The notes under the pieces: model-generated | The model's database searches: none | Seen by the model: the letters and a program-made list of their open reading frames with translations, nothing else | What the model was told of the DNA's origin: nothing | Shown here: positions 7,816-15,225 of the stretch, one piece after another | Position numbering within the stretch: position 1 is the first letter of the stretch | How the letters are laid out: the number at the start of each line of letters is the position of its first letter | Assembly: GCA_043719475.1 (NCBI GenBank) | Contig: JAYSTS010000179.1 | Span: 16,582-80,581, forward strand | Reading direction: 5' to 3' | Source: SYFY01 sp043719475 | GTDB lineage: Bacteria; Pseudomonadota; Gammaproteobacteria; Pseudomonadales; Azotimanducaceae | DNA: 64,000 nucleotides | Program-made: the position numbers and the translations under genes

Positions 7816-8880
7816 TCAGGCAGGCGCCAATCGATTGATCGCCAATCCGATGAGGCGATCATCGAAGAGTTTGAGCTTTCGGATGCCCGCAGCTTTTCCG
7901 CCACTCCAGTGCGCCAGCGCATTCCGAATGCTCAATACCGTGGGCTCAGCCTGTCCCTTGGCCAACAGCCAGTCGACCGTGGCAAGAAGCTCCATGCCGA
8001 GCGGTGATTCGTACCCATCGATGATCTTCGTAACCTCTTCGAGGACGTTGAGGTATTCCCGAGATTCGCTGTTGAGATAGGCGGCGACAAAATCCCGCTT
8101 GGCGTCATTGAACGCGATGATGTCAGTGGGCTTAGCGTCGGCGAGTCGGACGTCTGACCGCAGGTAACTGCCGTCCAGTGCGTCCAAAAGGTGTCGCAGG
8201 CGGTCGGAGTAAGGGCCGTAACGATGCGCTTCAAACTCAAGCCCGAGGACATCGACGAATCCGGATTCCTGCATGCGACGTTCCAGGAGCCAAGCAAGCT
8301 TTTGAACTTCCAGTAGCGTGCATTCTATACCGAGCACCCAATATCGCCGGATGAGTTCAGCGACCAAGGCGCGTGCAGGCGTCAGAGTCTGCACGCCGCT
8401 TCGCTTCGCAATGTTGTGGTACTTCGCAGTAGGTTCATAGATGACGACGTCCACATTCTGAAGCGGTCCCAGCTTCTCAACAATCAACGGCTTGACCACG
8501 AGCCAATCAAGCCCGCCGTTGCCACATCCGAGTGGCGGAACAGCAATGGACTTGATCTCCAGATTTCCGATCACTCGAACGAGTTCATCGAGTCCGTCTA
8601 CGACCCACGCGAGCTTGGTATTTCCTCTCCAATCTTCCTTTGTCGGGAAGTTGATGATCCATTTGGGGGCACCCGACAATCGCGGGCCTTCTGTTACGAA
8701 CATCTGGCCGACTCTTACTTCACGACGCTTGCAAGCAGCCGCATAGGCTTCGAAGTTCGCAGGGAATGCTTCCTTGAACATCAAAGCGATGCCTTTGCCC
8801 ATCACGCCGACGGTGTTCACTGTGTTGATAACAGCCTCGGCGTCTGCGTCGAGTAAATTTCCTGTTGTGAAGCGAATCAT
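7816..8880 (-). CDS. darG: DarG-type antitoxin: macrodomain DNA ADP-ribosylglycohydrolase with C-terminal DarT-binding domain
   Basis: Antitoxin of a DarTG pair; the family removes ADP-ribose from thymidine or guanosine in DNA and also binds the toxin. Residues 1 to about 155 form a macrodomain: TTGNLLDADAEAVINTVNTVGVMGKG for the ribose loop, then NFPTKEDWRGNTK with Lys81 at the position of the catalytic lysine in DarG/TARG1, and PPLGCGNGGLDW for the phosphate loop. Residues of about 165-354 form the second, helical domain (VLGIECTLLEVQKLAWLLER...HRYGPYSDRL) found in full-length DarG. The start codon overlaps the darT stop by one base (TGATG), so the two are translationally coupled, toxin first. 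No motif is missing. Confidence 0.93.
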   Translation of the reverse strand: MIRFTTGNLLDADAEAVINTVNTVGVMGKGIALMFKEAFPANFEAYAAACKRREVRVGQMFVTEGPRLSGAPKWIINFPTKEDWRGNTKLAWVVDGLDELVRVIGNLEIKSIAVPPLGCGNGGLDWLVVKPLIVEKLGPLQNVDVVIYEPTAKYHNIAKRSGVQTLTPARALVAELIRRYWVLGIECTLLEVQKLAWLLERRMQESGFVDVLGLEFEAHRYGPYSDRLRHLLDALDGSYLRSDVRLADAKPTDIIAFNDAKRDFVAAYLNSESREYLNVLEEVTKIIDGYESPLGMELLATVDWLLAKGQAEPTVLSIRNALAHWSGGKAAGIRKLKLFDDRLIGLAINRLAPA

Positions 8881-9533
8881 CAGAAGTACCAGTTAGGTCG
8901 GGCGCGCACCGGGATCTCAATTCCCCGAAGCTCCAATTCCAACGAGATATTACGCTTTTGGGCTTCAGCGAAACAGCCGATACCAATAAGCGCGTTTAAA
9001 GGCACATGATCCTTGATCAAGGCTTCTGCCTGATAACGCTCCCCCTTGCTTGGGTCGTTAGTATCTCGCTCGAAGTCCTTGGTCTGGATCAAAGCGAAAT
9101 CGAGTTTCGCAAGATCTTTGAGATCCGAGAAGAATTCAGCCGCTTCCAGGTACGCGTGTCGATCTGTGAAGAGAAAGTCGTGCTCGAGCTCCGTGACCCT
9201 GTACAGAGAAGAAACAAGGATCACGATCTCCGAATTTTGACGTTGAGTAATACCGGCATACCCTGTCTTGATATTCAGCATCATCGGAGAGTAGGGCGTG
9301 AAGTAGAAGGGCACGTAGTCACTCAGAGTACCTCCAGGCGAAATAGGAACAGGTCGAGACGTACGTCGAACGATCAAGTCGGGATTGCCAATGGAGATGA
9401 AGTTCGGGTCTACAATCCCGGAGTTTTTGCTTGGTAGACCGTGGTCCAGAATCCAAGGGATGTTTGAGATGTGCGTAATTCGAAATATCAGCGCACGCTC
9501 GGGGGTGAGGTTGTTGGTGAGGGGATTTGCCAT
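8880..9533 (-). CDS. darT: DarT-type toxin: DNA ADP-ribosyltransferase (DUF4433)
   Basis: Toxin that uses NAD+ to ADP-ribosylate single-stranded DNA bases and block replication; it acts in phage defence in characterised systems. Family hallmarks are FRITHISNIPWILDHGL (residues 17-33), the DYVPFYFTPYSPMML segment (72-86), arginines at 56-57 near the NAD site, and the catalytic glutamate in GERYQAEAL (Glu170). Length of 217 aa is typical and the frame is intact, so it should be active. It is directly followed by darG. Whether it targets T or G (DarT1 or DarT2 type) cannot be decided by eye. Upstream is the GC-rich dioxygenase fragment, on the other strand. Confidence 0.93.
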   Translation of the reverse strand: MANPLTNNLTPERALIFRITHISNIPWILDHGLPSKNSGIVDPNFISIGNPDLIVRRTSRPVPISPGGTLSDYVPFYFTPYSPMMLNIKTGYAGITQRQNSEIVILVSSLYRVTELEHDFLFTDRHAYLEAAEFFSDLKDLAKLDFALIQTKDFERDTNDPSKGERYQAEALIKDHVPLNALIGIGCFAEAQKRNISLELELRGIEIPVRARPNWYF

Positions 9534-9649
9534 TATCCAATCTTGGGTTGACTTCGGAATTGCCGAGCACTACTGATCCAGTTCAGTCGGTCGTGGATAG
9601 AAGGATAACGGATGTTTTCTCGAGGAACTCAATGTACTGATGCATACGG

Positions 9650-10103
9650 CTCGGCAGGCTGTCACGGGACGTTCGTCCCGCTCAAGCTCGCGTTCCCCGA
9701 GGCCACGATCCCGACGGTTCAGCTCTCCTTGAAGACGGGCCTCGACCCGGCGGAGCACCTCGCGATCGGCCGCACACTCGCGCCGCTGTGCGACGAGGGC
9801 GTGTTCATCATCGGCAGCGGCCTGAGCTATCACAACATGAGCGGCTTCGGGAATCCGTCTGCACAGGCACCGTCGGAGGCGTTCGATGGCTGGTTGCGGG
9901 AGGCGGTAACCAGCGATCCGGTCGAGCGAGATCGCCAGCTTACGAAGTGGGCCGAGGCACCCGCGGCGCGCGCGTGGAATTCGTGCGAGGAGCATTTGAT
10001 CCCGCTGATGGTGAATGCCGGTGCGGCGGGTGCGGACCGCAGAACTGTGCCGCACAACGGCTCGATGGGCAGGGTGAAGATCTCAGCTGTCCACTACGGC
10101 TAG
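9650..10103 (+). pseudogene. Class III extradiol dioxygenase (LigB/DODA family), 3' fragment
   Basis: The frame reads GTFVPLKLAFPEATIPTVQL, then EHLAIGRTLAPL, GVFIIGSGLSYHNM and EEHLIPLMVNAGAAG. These are the C-terminal half of aromatic-ring-opening dioxygenases of the LigB type. The first 100 or so residues, with the metal-binding histidines of the N-terminal half, are absent. Homology starts abruptly near 9650. Local base composition is clearly more GC-rich than darT next to it, which points to a different donor. An open frame from ATG 9612 could give a 163-aa product, but it should lack activity. Confidence 0.75.
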
Positions 10104-10119
10104 GCCGGTGATCTGACGG

Positions 10120-10506
10120 CTACTCGTCGGGCTGCGGCAGCGCGACGGCAACTTTCACCTCGGTCACCGTCGCTGTGCACAAGTGGCGCACGTGATTCTC
10201 CGCGGTCGTGAGCGTGTGCGGGTCCATGCGATCACGCAGCACACGATGCCGCGCAGGTTATCGATCTCCTGCTGGAGGATCCGTGCGTACCAGCCCGTTC
10301 ACCTCGATCGAGATCGGATCGCCGCGCTCGTTCCATGCCTCGACCTTCACGTGCTCTGGGCGTCGCACGATCATCGAGAAGTCGTCGAACGAGATGCAGT
10401 CTTCGAACGCCTCGACCGTCTCGTCGCCGACCAGGGTCAGCGTCGGGTTCACGGTCACGTGGAACGGGACCTTCTTGCGATCGCGCTCGAGTTCCTCGAT
10501 CACCGC
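10120..10506 (-). pseudogene. def: Peptide deformylase relic, frameshifted and lacking metal ligands
   Basis: Minus-strand translation gives KVPFHVTVNPTLTLVGDETV, then EAFEDCISF in place of the deformylase EGCLS motif, and RPEHVKVEAWNERGDPISIE. After one extra G near 10285 the homology continues in another frame as GWYARILQQEIDNLRG, where the active-site HEIDH has become QEIDN. It shifts again to RDRMDPHTLTTAENHVRHL. The N-terminal third with the GLAAPQ motif is missing. Two frameshifts, a lost 5' end and lost metal-ligand histidines show it is dead. It converges on the dioxygenase fragment and shares its GC-rich character. Confidence 0.8.
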
Positions 10507-10587
10507 TTCTGTCTGATGACGCTCTCCCTTGCTTGAGTAGTAAGAATCTCGCTTGAAGACACCAAAAAACCAGATGATGTCAAAGGA
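10501..10587 (-). pseudogene. Fragment of a second DarT gene
   Basis: The minus-strand frame FDIIWFFGVFKRD and then SKGERHQTEA aligns with the intact DarT segment DFALIQTKDFERD...SKGERYQAEA around its catalytic Glu170. At DNA level 10505-10558 resembles 9026-9078 (for example gatctcgctNgaag and cccttgcttg blocks) but is clearly diverged, so this is a paralogue rather than a fresh duplication. It is fused in frame to the deformylase relic (HQTEA-VIEELERD). It sits between that relic and the ssrA terminator. Confidence 0.7.
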
Positions 10588-10616
10588 CCTGTGCGGAGAA
10601 GCATGGACCTGAGACG

Positions 10617-10645
10617 CACAAAAAAGCCCGCCAGGGCGGGCTTTT
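10617..10645 (-). terminator. Intrinsic terminator of ssrA
   Basis: On the minus strand AAAAGCCCGCC-CTG-GGCGGGCTTTTTTG forms a strong GC stem flanked by A and T runs, about 35 nt after the tmRNA 3' end. It may also work in the other direction. Confidence 0.9.
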
Positions 10646-10678
10646 GAGGACTTTCCGGGACGTCTCCGGAAGTCGGGA

Positions 10679-11034
10679 TGGTGGAGGCGGCGGGAGTTGA
10701 ACCCGCGTCCACTGGCGCTTAGAGATCGGCTCTACATGCTTAGAACACGTCGTTTGTTTTAACCTCGAACGCTCCGACGGCCAGGATCATTCTCGGCGAG
10801 CCCGATTGTTTTAACACTTTGGCCCCGGGCGAGACCTCCGCGCGATCCTGTGAGCTAGCCACTGACTTCATCGCACAGGAAACGAATCGTCAGTGTAAGC
10901 GGCGGTTTTAGGCCGCTAGTGCGTAGTTTTCGTCATTGGCAACTAAAAAGTTGCAGCAATTGTTTTACGAGAGTTACTACCCTCTCGGCATGCACCTCAA
11001 ACCTTGCTACCCGTGTCGAAACCAAGTCGCCCCC
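10679..11034 (-). ncRNA. ssrA: Transfer-messenger RNA (tmRNA)
   Basis: tmRNA rescues stalled ribosomes together with SmpB, whose gene lies 2.3 kb away. The 5' end GGGGGCGACTTGGTTTCGAC pairs with the 3' end CGCCTCCACCA to form the alanyl-tRNA-like acceptor stem, and the T-arm GGGTTCAACTCCC is at the 3' side. The tag reading frame encodes ANDENYALAA followed by TAA (around 10935-10905), ending in the LAA degron seen by ClpXP and Lon, both encoded in this window. The 3' half of ssrA is a common integration site for mobile islands, and accessory DNA lies directly beyond it here. Confidence 0.97.
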
Positions 11035-11157
11035 AATTCAGTTGAAACCAGTCACTTGAATCAGTACAGCGGAACCAGCTCGCTGGATAACCGTTGCTGT
11101 CAGCCTACCACGCTGCGCGCTGCGCTGGCGTACGCTTTTTCATACACTCCTTGGACC

Positions 11158-12486
11158 ATGTGGCCTGTTTCTCGTTTCCTGATCGCCTTCGTCATCCTGG
11201 CTGTGGCCTCGCAAGCCATTGCCCTGGACGCCCGAGCTTTGATCGAAAAAGCGGTTGCCCTCATCGATCAGGGTCAGCCGTTACTCGCTCGCAGCTATCT
11301 CGAGCCTGCGTTGATCGCGCCGAATCTGGCTGATTCAGAGCGGTCGAGAGCCTACTACCTGCGAGGCTACAGTTACTTCGAACAACAGCTATATGTGTCC
11401 GCGCGGCTGGATTACAACCGGGCGCTTGAATTTAATGCGGAGAATCCTGCAGCGCTGGTGGCGCTCGGTCGGCTCCACCAGCGCGGTCTTGGCATCAAGC
11501 AGGATGCGTCGCTCGCGTGGTTGCTCTTCGAAAAGGCTGCCGAATTGGGTTACCTCGAAGGCAAAGTCATGGCGGGTCGTTCACTGCTGTTGGGTGAGGG
11601 TATTGAACGAAATATACGGCATGCCCGTCGCTGGCTCTCGGAAGCCGCTGCAGACGGTGATGCAATCGCGATGCTGCATATGGGATTGAGCTATCGCGCG
11701 CCCTATGTGGCGGAGACCGATGTTCAAAAAGCCACGGCGTGGTACGAAAAAGCTCGAGCTGCTGGGTCCGCCGTTGCGCTGGTCATGCAGGGTCATATGC
11801 ACACCACTGGGGAGCTGGGCCAGACAGACCAGGCAGCGGCTTTCAAGCTCTTCAAGGAAGCCGCCGATGTCGGATTGGCCGAAGGGCAGGTGCGAGTGGC
11901 CCATGCCTATCTGGGTGGCTCGGGCGTGAAAGCAGATGTGGACGCAGCCAGGGAGTGGTTCGAACGGGCCGGCCAACAGGGTTCGGTAGATGCGTGGGTC
12001 GGGCTGGGCTATGTCTACCAAGCGGGTCTCGGTGTCCCCGTGGATGCGGACAAGGCCCGGGTCTGGTATCGCAAAGCCGCGCTAACCGGGCATGTTCCGG
12101 GGGTAACGCGTTACGTTCGGCTGCTGCTTGTGATTGGCGATCTGCAAGCCCATGAAGAGGCGGCGCGTTGGCTTGGCCGAATGGCCCGGGAGGAACGTAC
12201 GCACGCGGCCAACGACTATGCTTGGCTGCTCGCAACGTCTCCACATGCGAAGGTCCGCGACGCGAAGCTTGCCATTGAATTTGCTAAAGCGGCGGTCGCC
12301 AGCGCGGCATCGGTGTCCAGGTTAGACACTCTGGCCGCCGCGTATGCAGAAGCTGGTCAGTTCGGCGTTGCTGTGGCCACTCAGGAGAAGGCGCTTGCGT
12401 TGAACGACCCGGATGCGGCGAGCTTTCGTCCCGAGATGGTGCGCAGATTAAAGGCTTATCAATCCGGTAACCCGTGGCGGGAGTAG
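11158..12486 (+). CDS. Secreted or periplasmic Sel1-like/TPR repeat protein
   Basis: The start at ATG 11158 gives a classical signal peptide (MWPVSRFLIAFVILAVASQA, cleavage near AIA-LDA). Upstream codons in the frame overlap the tmRNA and are rejected. Mature residues contain a TPR-like pair (ARSYLEPALIAPN; YVSARLDYNRALEF), then about five Sel1-like repeats, such as AWLLFEKAAELGYLEGKVMA and AAREWFERAGQQGSVDAWVG. The C-terminal end has further TPR-like helices. Such proteins serve as scaffolds in envelope assembly or signalling; the partner here is unknown. It is transcribed divergently from ssrA. Confidence 0.85.
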   Translation: MWPVSRFLIAFVILAVASQAIALDARALIEKAVALIDQGQPLLARSYLEPALIAPNLADSERSRAYYLRGYSYFEQQLYVSARLDYNRALEFNAENPAALVALGRLHQRGLGIKQDASLAWLLFEKAAELGYLEGKVMAGRSLLLGEGIERNIRHARRWLSEAAADGDAIAMLHMGLSYRAPYVAETDVQKATAWYEKARAAGSAVALVMQGHMHTTGELGQTDQAAAFKLFKEAADVGLAEGQVRVAHAYLGGSGVKADVDAAREWFERAGQQGSVDAWVGLGYVYQAGLGVPVDADKARVWYRKAALTGHVPGVTRYVRLLLVIGDLQAHEEAARWLGRMAREERTHAANDYAWLLATSPHAKVRDAKLAIEFAKAAVASAASVSRLDTLAAAYAEAGQFGVAVATQEKALALNDPDAASFRPEMVRRLKAYQSGNPWRE

Positions 12487-12531
12487 GGCGCATCTGGTAC
12501 AAAGTCGCCCGCTGCATTTCAGGATCAAGAG

Positions 12532-12786
12532 TTGAGCGTAGAACGAAGGCGTACGGAAGTGGTTCGGGAGATTATTCAGGAGCTGTTTGCGAGCGGTCGT
12601 TCGCAGGTTCGCCCCGGCGATGTCAATTCCGCGCTGCGTGAGCGAGGCATGCCTATGGGAACCTGGGAAGTTCGCGCGGAGTTCACAGTGCTTGAAGCTG
12701 AAGGCGCGCTGCTTCTCGATCCGGCCACCGCAGGCTGGGTAACTGGCAAGTCAGTGTCGCAGGCAGCCAAGCGCGCCGGCGGATGA
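12532..12786 (+). CDS. Small protein of unknown function, possible winged-helix fold
   Basis: An 84-aa frame from TTG 12532 (preceded by GGATCAAGAG). It overlaps the ribH start by 4 nt (ATGA), which supports translation. The content REIIQELFASGRSQVRPGDV, then NSALRERGMPMGTWEVRAEF and a strand-like tail (GALLLDPATAGWVT) has the helix-helix-strand look of a small winged-helix DNA-binding domain. I do not recognise a family. Coupling to ribH suggests co-expression, but no role in riboflavin synthesis can be stated. Confidence 0.6.
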   Translation: MSVERRRTEVVREIIQELFASGRSQVRPGDVNSALRERGMPMGTWEVRAEFTVLEAEGALLLDPATAGWVTGKSVSQAAKRAGG

Positions 12787-13268
12787 AGACGACTGTCGAT
12801 CTATCCGGGCTGCCCCGTGTCGACAATCCCGGCACTATCCACATCCTTTGTTCCAAGTGGTATCCCGAGTTCGTGCAGAGTTTGAGTAGCACGTGCGAGC
12901 GGGTACTGCGTGAACATGGCTATTCAAGCGTTGTGGTGCACACGTTGCCTGGCTCCCTCGAGTTGCCGCTCGCGGCTCGCGATCTATTGGCGGAAGACCG
13001 CAGCACGAAAATCGATGCAATCATTTGCTTCGGGGTCATCGTCAAGGGTGAGACCTATCATTTCGAGATGATTTCGAACGAATGCATCCGCGGGCTTGGA
13101 GATGTCATGCATGAATTCCGGCGACCGATCATCGTTGAAGTCATCCCGGTGACCGACATCGCCCACGCAGCTGCACGCGCTGCAGACGATGAATTCAACA
13201 AGGGTATTGAAGCCGCAGTTGCTGCGATCGAGATGGTTGCCTGGCGGCGAACCCATACAAAACGCTGA
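12783..13268 (+). CDS. ribH: 6,7-dimethyl-8-ribityllumazine synthase
   Basis: Catalyses condensation of the ribityl-aminouracil with dihydroxybutanone phosphate, the step before riboflavin synthase. The pattern fits RibH: substrate-binding WYPEF near residue 27, PGSLELPLAA (residues about 58-67), then ICFGVIVKGETYHFEMISNE with the catalytic His of YHFE, and DEFNKGIEAAVAAIEM at the end. Length (161 aa) is normal. The active-site segment KGETYHFEMISNE is atypical compared with the common RG(E/A)TxHFDYVA form, so this may be a diverged second RibH copy rather than the main one. No other rib genes are adjacent. Confidence 0.85.
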   Translation: MKTTVDLSGLPRVDNPGTIHILCSKWYPEFVQSLSSTCERVLREHGYSSVVVHTLPGSLELPLAARDLLAEDRSTKIDAIICFGVIVKGETYHFEMISNECIRGLGDVMHEFRRPIIVEVIPVTDIAHAAARAADDEFNKGIEAAVAAIEMVAWRRTHTKR

Positions 13269-13299
13269 GTGTTCTGGATTCGAAGATTGGGTCGCTCGA

Positions 13300-13776
13300 T
13301 CAGCGGTGGTGAACCTTCATCAGCCTTTCTTTCTGGCGCGCCCACTCGCGATCCTTTGTGGTTTCGCGCTTGTCGTGATCCTGCTTACCCTTGGCCAGGG
13401 CAATTTCACACTTGACGTGTTTGCCTTTCCAGTAGAGTCGGGTCGCTATGCAGGTATAGCCCTTCTGCTGTGTGGCCATGAAGAGTATTGCCAGTTCCTT
13501 CGCATGCAACAGCAGTTTTCGGGTGCGCTTCGGTTCGGCGATCACGTGCGTTGATGCGCTCTCGAGCGGAGAGATGTTGGCGCCCAGCAACCAGGCTTCA
13601 CCTTCGCGTACCAGAACGTAACTGTCGATCAGTTGCGCTTTGCCTGCACGGATGGCTTTGAGTTCCCAGCCGAACAGGACGAGACCGGCTTCGTAGCGGT
13701 CTTCCAGGTGGTAATCGTGTTGCGCTCGCTTGTGACGCGCAATCGTTGGATCCGGATCTGCATTCTTCTTTGCCAT
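13300..13776 (-). CDS. smpB: SsrA-binding protein SmpB
   Basis: Binds tmRNA and brings it to stalled ribosomes. The OB-fold motifs are clear: ARHKRAQHDYHLEDRYEAGL, GWELKAIRAGKAQLIDSYVL, ISPLESASTHV, RTRKLLLHAKE, and the C-terminal basic tail GKQDHDKRETTKDREWARQK. I start at MAKKNADPDP (13776); an ATG nine bases upstream is possible. It is convergent with ribH, 31 bp apart. In relatives smpB is divergent from ratA; here the NSS symporter gene lies between the two. Confidence 0.97.
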   Translation of the reverse strand: MAKKNADPDPTIARHKRAQHDYHLEDRYEAGLVLFGWELKAIRAGKAQLIDSYVLVREGEAWLLGANISPLESASTHVIAEPKRTRKLLLHAKELAILFMATQQKGYTCIATRLYWKGKHVKCEIALAKGKQDHDKRETTKDREWARQKERLMKVHHR

Positions 13777-13824
13777 GGCCGGCATTATAGGCAGCTTCCT
13801 TCTTTATAATGCGCGCAGGTTGAT

Positions 13825-15225
13825 GTGGTGAGAGAAATGACGAAGGACGATGTGTCCCCGCATGGGATGTGGTCGAACCGTTGGCTGTTCATCTTGGCGG
13901 CAGCGGGCTCGGCTGTCGGCTTGGGCAATATCTGGAAATTCCCCTACCTCACGGGCGAGAACGGCGGCGCGGCGTTTGTTCTGATTTATCTGGTCACCAT
14001 AACGCTGGTCGGCCTCCCGATTCTGATGGCTGAGGTCGTGATCGGTCGGCAGGGACGCAATAGTCCGGTCAACAGTCTGCGGATACTTGTGCAACAACAT
14101 CGCCGCAGTGCGTTTTGGGTGCTGATCGGGTGGATGGGGATGTTCGCCGGGATCCTGATACTGTCCTACTACTCCGTCATCGCTGGCTGGACACTCTTCT
14201 ACATGGTCGAGATGGGTAGCGGTGCACTGCAAGGGGCGGACGCTGCCTTTGCTAACAAGACCTTCAACGACTTCACGGCAAATCCGTGGCTGGTGGGAGG
14301 TTGCCATACGTTGTTCATGCTGGCGACGGTCTTCATCATCAGCAAAGGTGTCGTCAAAGGGCTCGAAACTTCGATTCGCTGGTTCATGCCGCTGTTGTTT
14401 GCCCTGCTATTCGTTTTGCTCGGGTATGGCGTCATGTCCGGCGGATTCGCGCAGGGTTTTGCCTTCATGTTTGATTTCAAATGGCAGGACGTAAATACCA
14501 ATACGTGGCTGCTGGCGATGGGACAGTCCTTTTTCACCCTGAGTCTGGGGATCGGTACGATGATGGCTTATGGAGCATACCTCCCGAGCAATGTTTCGAT
14601 TCCCGGCACTGTGTTGATGATTGCAGGGCTCGACACGCTGGTTTCGATTTGCGCAGGCCTGGCGATTTTCCCGATAGTTTTTGTTAACGGTCTCGAGCCG
14701 GGACAAGGTCCTGGATTGATGTTTGTGACCATCCCGCTGGCGTTTGGACAGATGCCCTTTGGCGCGTTCTTCGGCGTGCTCTTTTTTGTACTGGTGAGTT
14801 TTGCCGCCATCACGTCTGCGATTTCGTTGACCGAACCTGCGCTGGCCTATCTGGTAGAAGAGTACAACGCCAAACGATCACGTGTTGCGGTCACGCTAGG
14901 TATCGTCTGCTGGTTGATCGGAATAGGCACGGTGTTGTCGTTCAACACCTTGGCAGATTTCAAGGTGGATGGCTCCCGCACGATATTCCAGTTCATCGAT
15001 TTTCTGACACAGAACATCATGCTACCGATTGGTGGGCTGATGATAACGCTGTTCTGTGGATGGATGTTGCCGCGGGCAGTGGTGCAGAGTCAGTTGGGAA
15101 TCAGGAACGCAGGGTTGTGGTGGTTGTGGAAACTGGTGATCGGCTTCGTTGCACCCGTTGGTGTTGCGCTGGTCTTTCTGGTGACACTGTTTCCCTGTGT
15201 GCAATCACTGAGCTGCGCGGCTTGA
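13825..15225 (+). CDS. Sodium:neurotransmitter symporter (SLC6/NSS) family transporter
   Basis: Inner-membrane Na+-coupled symporter, in bacteria usually for amino acids. The diagnostic first helix AAAGSAVGLGNIWKFPYLTG with the unwound Na+/substrate site is at residues about 26-45, followed by GGAAFVLIYLVTI and about ten more hydrophobic segments. Length (466 aa) is normal for bacterial NSS with 11-12 helices. The start may be GTG 13825 or ATG 13837. It ends in a 4-nt overlap with the ratA TTG start (TTGA), so it is probably co-transcribed with ratA and rnfH. The substrate cannot be told from sequence. Confidence 0.92.
   Translation: MVREMTKDDVSPHGMWSNRWLFILAAAGSAVGLGNIWKFPYLTGENGGAAFVLIYLVTITLVGLPILMAEVVIGRQGRNSPVNSLRILVQQHRRSAFWVLIGWMGMFAGILILSYYSVIAGWTLFYMVEMGSGALQGADAAFANKTFNDFTANPWLVGGCHTLFMLATVFIISKGVVKGLETSIRWFMPLLFALLFVLLGYGVMSGGFAQGFAFMFDFKWQDVNTNTWLLAMGQSFFTLSLGIGTMMAYGAYLPSNVSIPGTVLMIAGLDTLVSICAGLAIFPIVFVNGLEPGQGPGLMFVTIPLAFGQMPFGAFFGVLFFVLVSFAAITSAISLTEPALAYLVEEYNAKRSRVAVTLGIVCWLIGIGTVLSFNTLADFKVDGSRTIFQFIDFLTQNIMLPIGGLMITLFCGWMLPRAVVQSQLGIRNAGLWWLWKLVIGFVAPVGVALVFLVTLFPCVQSLSCAA

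Noticed and set aside
8416..8856. Plus-strand frame opposite darG
   Set aside because: The antisense darG frame has all macrodomain motifs; this frame has no family features.
9570..10055. Minus-strand 161-aa frame opposite the dioxygenase fragment
   Set aside because: The plus strand carries clear dioxygenase homology; the minus frame is Arg-rich shadow sequence.
6991..10678. Direct repeat of the ssrA 3' end as attachment site of the island
   Set aside because: I looked for a second copy of the tmRNA T-arm/acceptor sequence near miaE and inside the island and did not find one.
10936..11157. N-terminal extension of the Sel1-repeat protein frame
   Set aside because: It lies antisense to the tmRNA 5' part and would precede a perfect signal peptide starting at ATG 11158.
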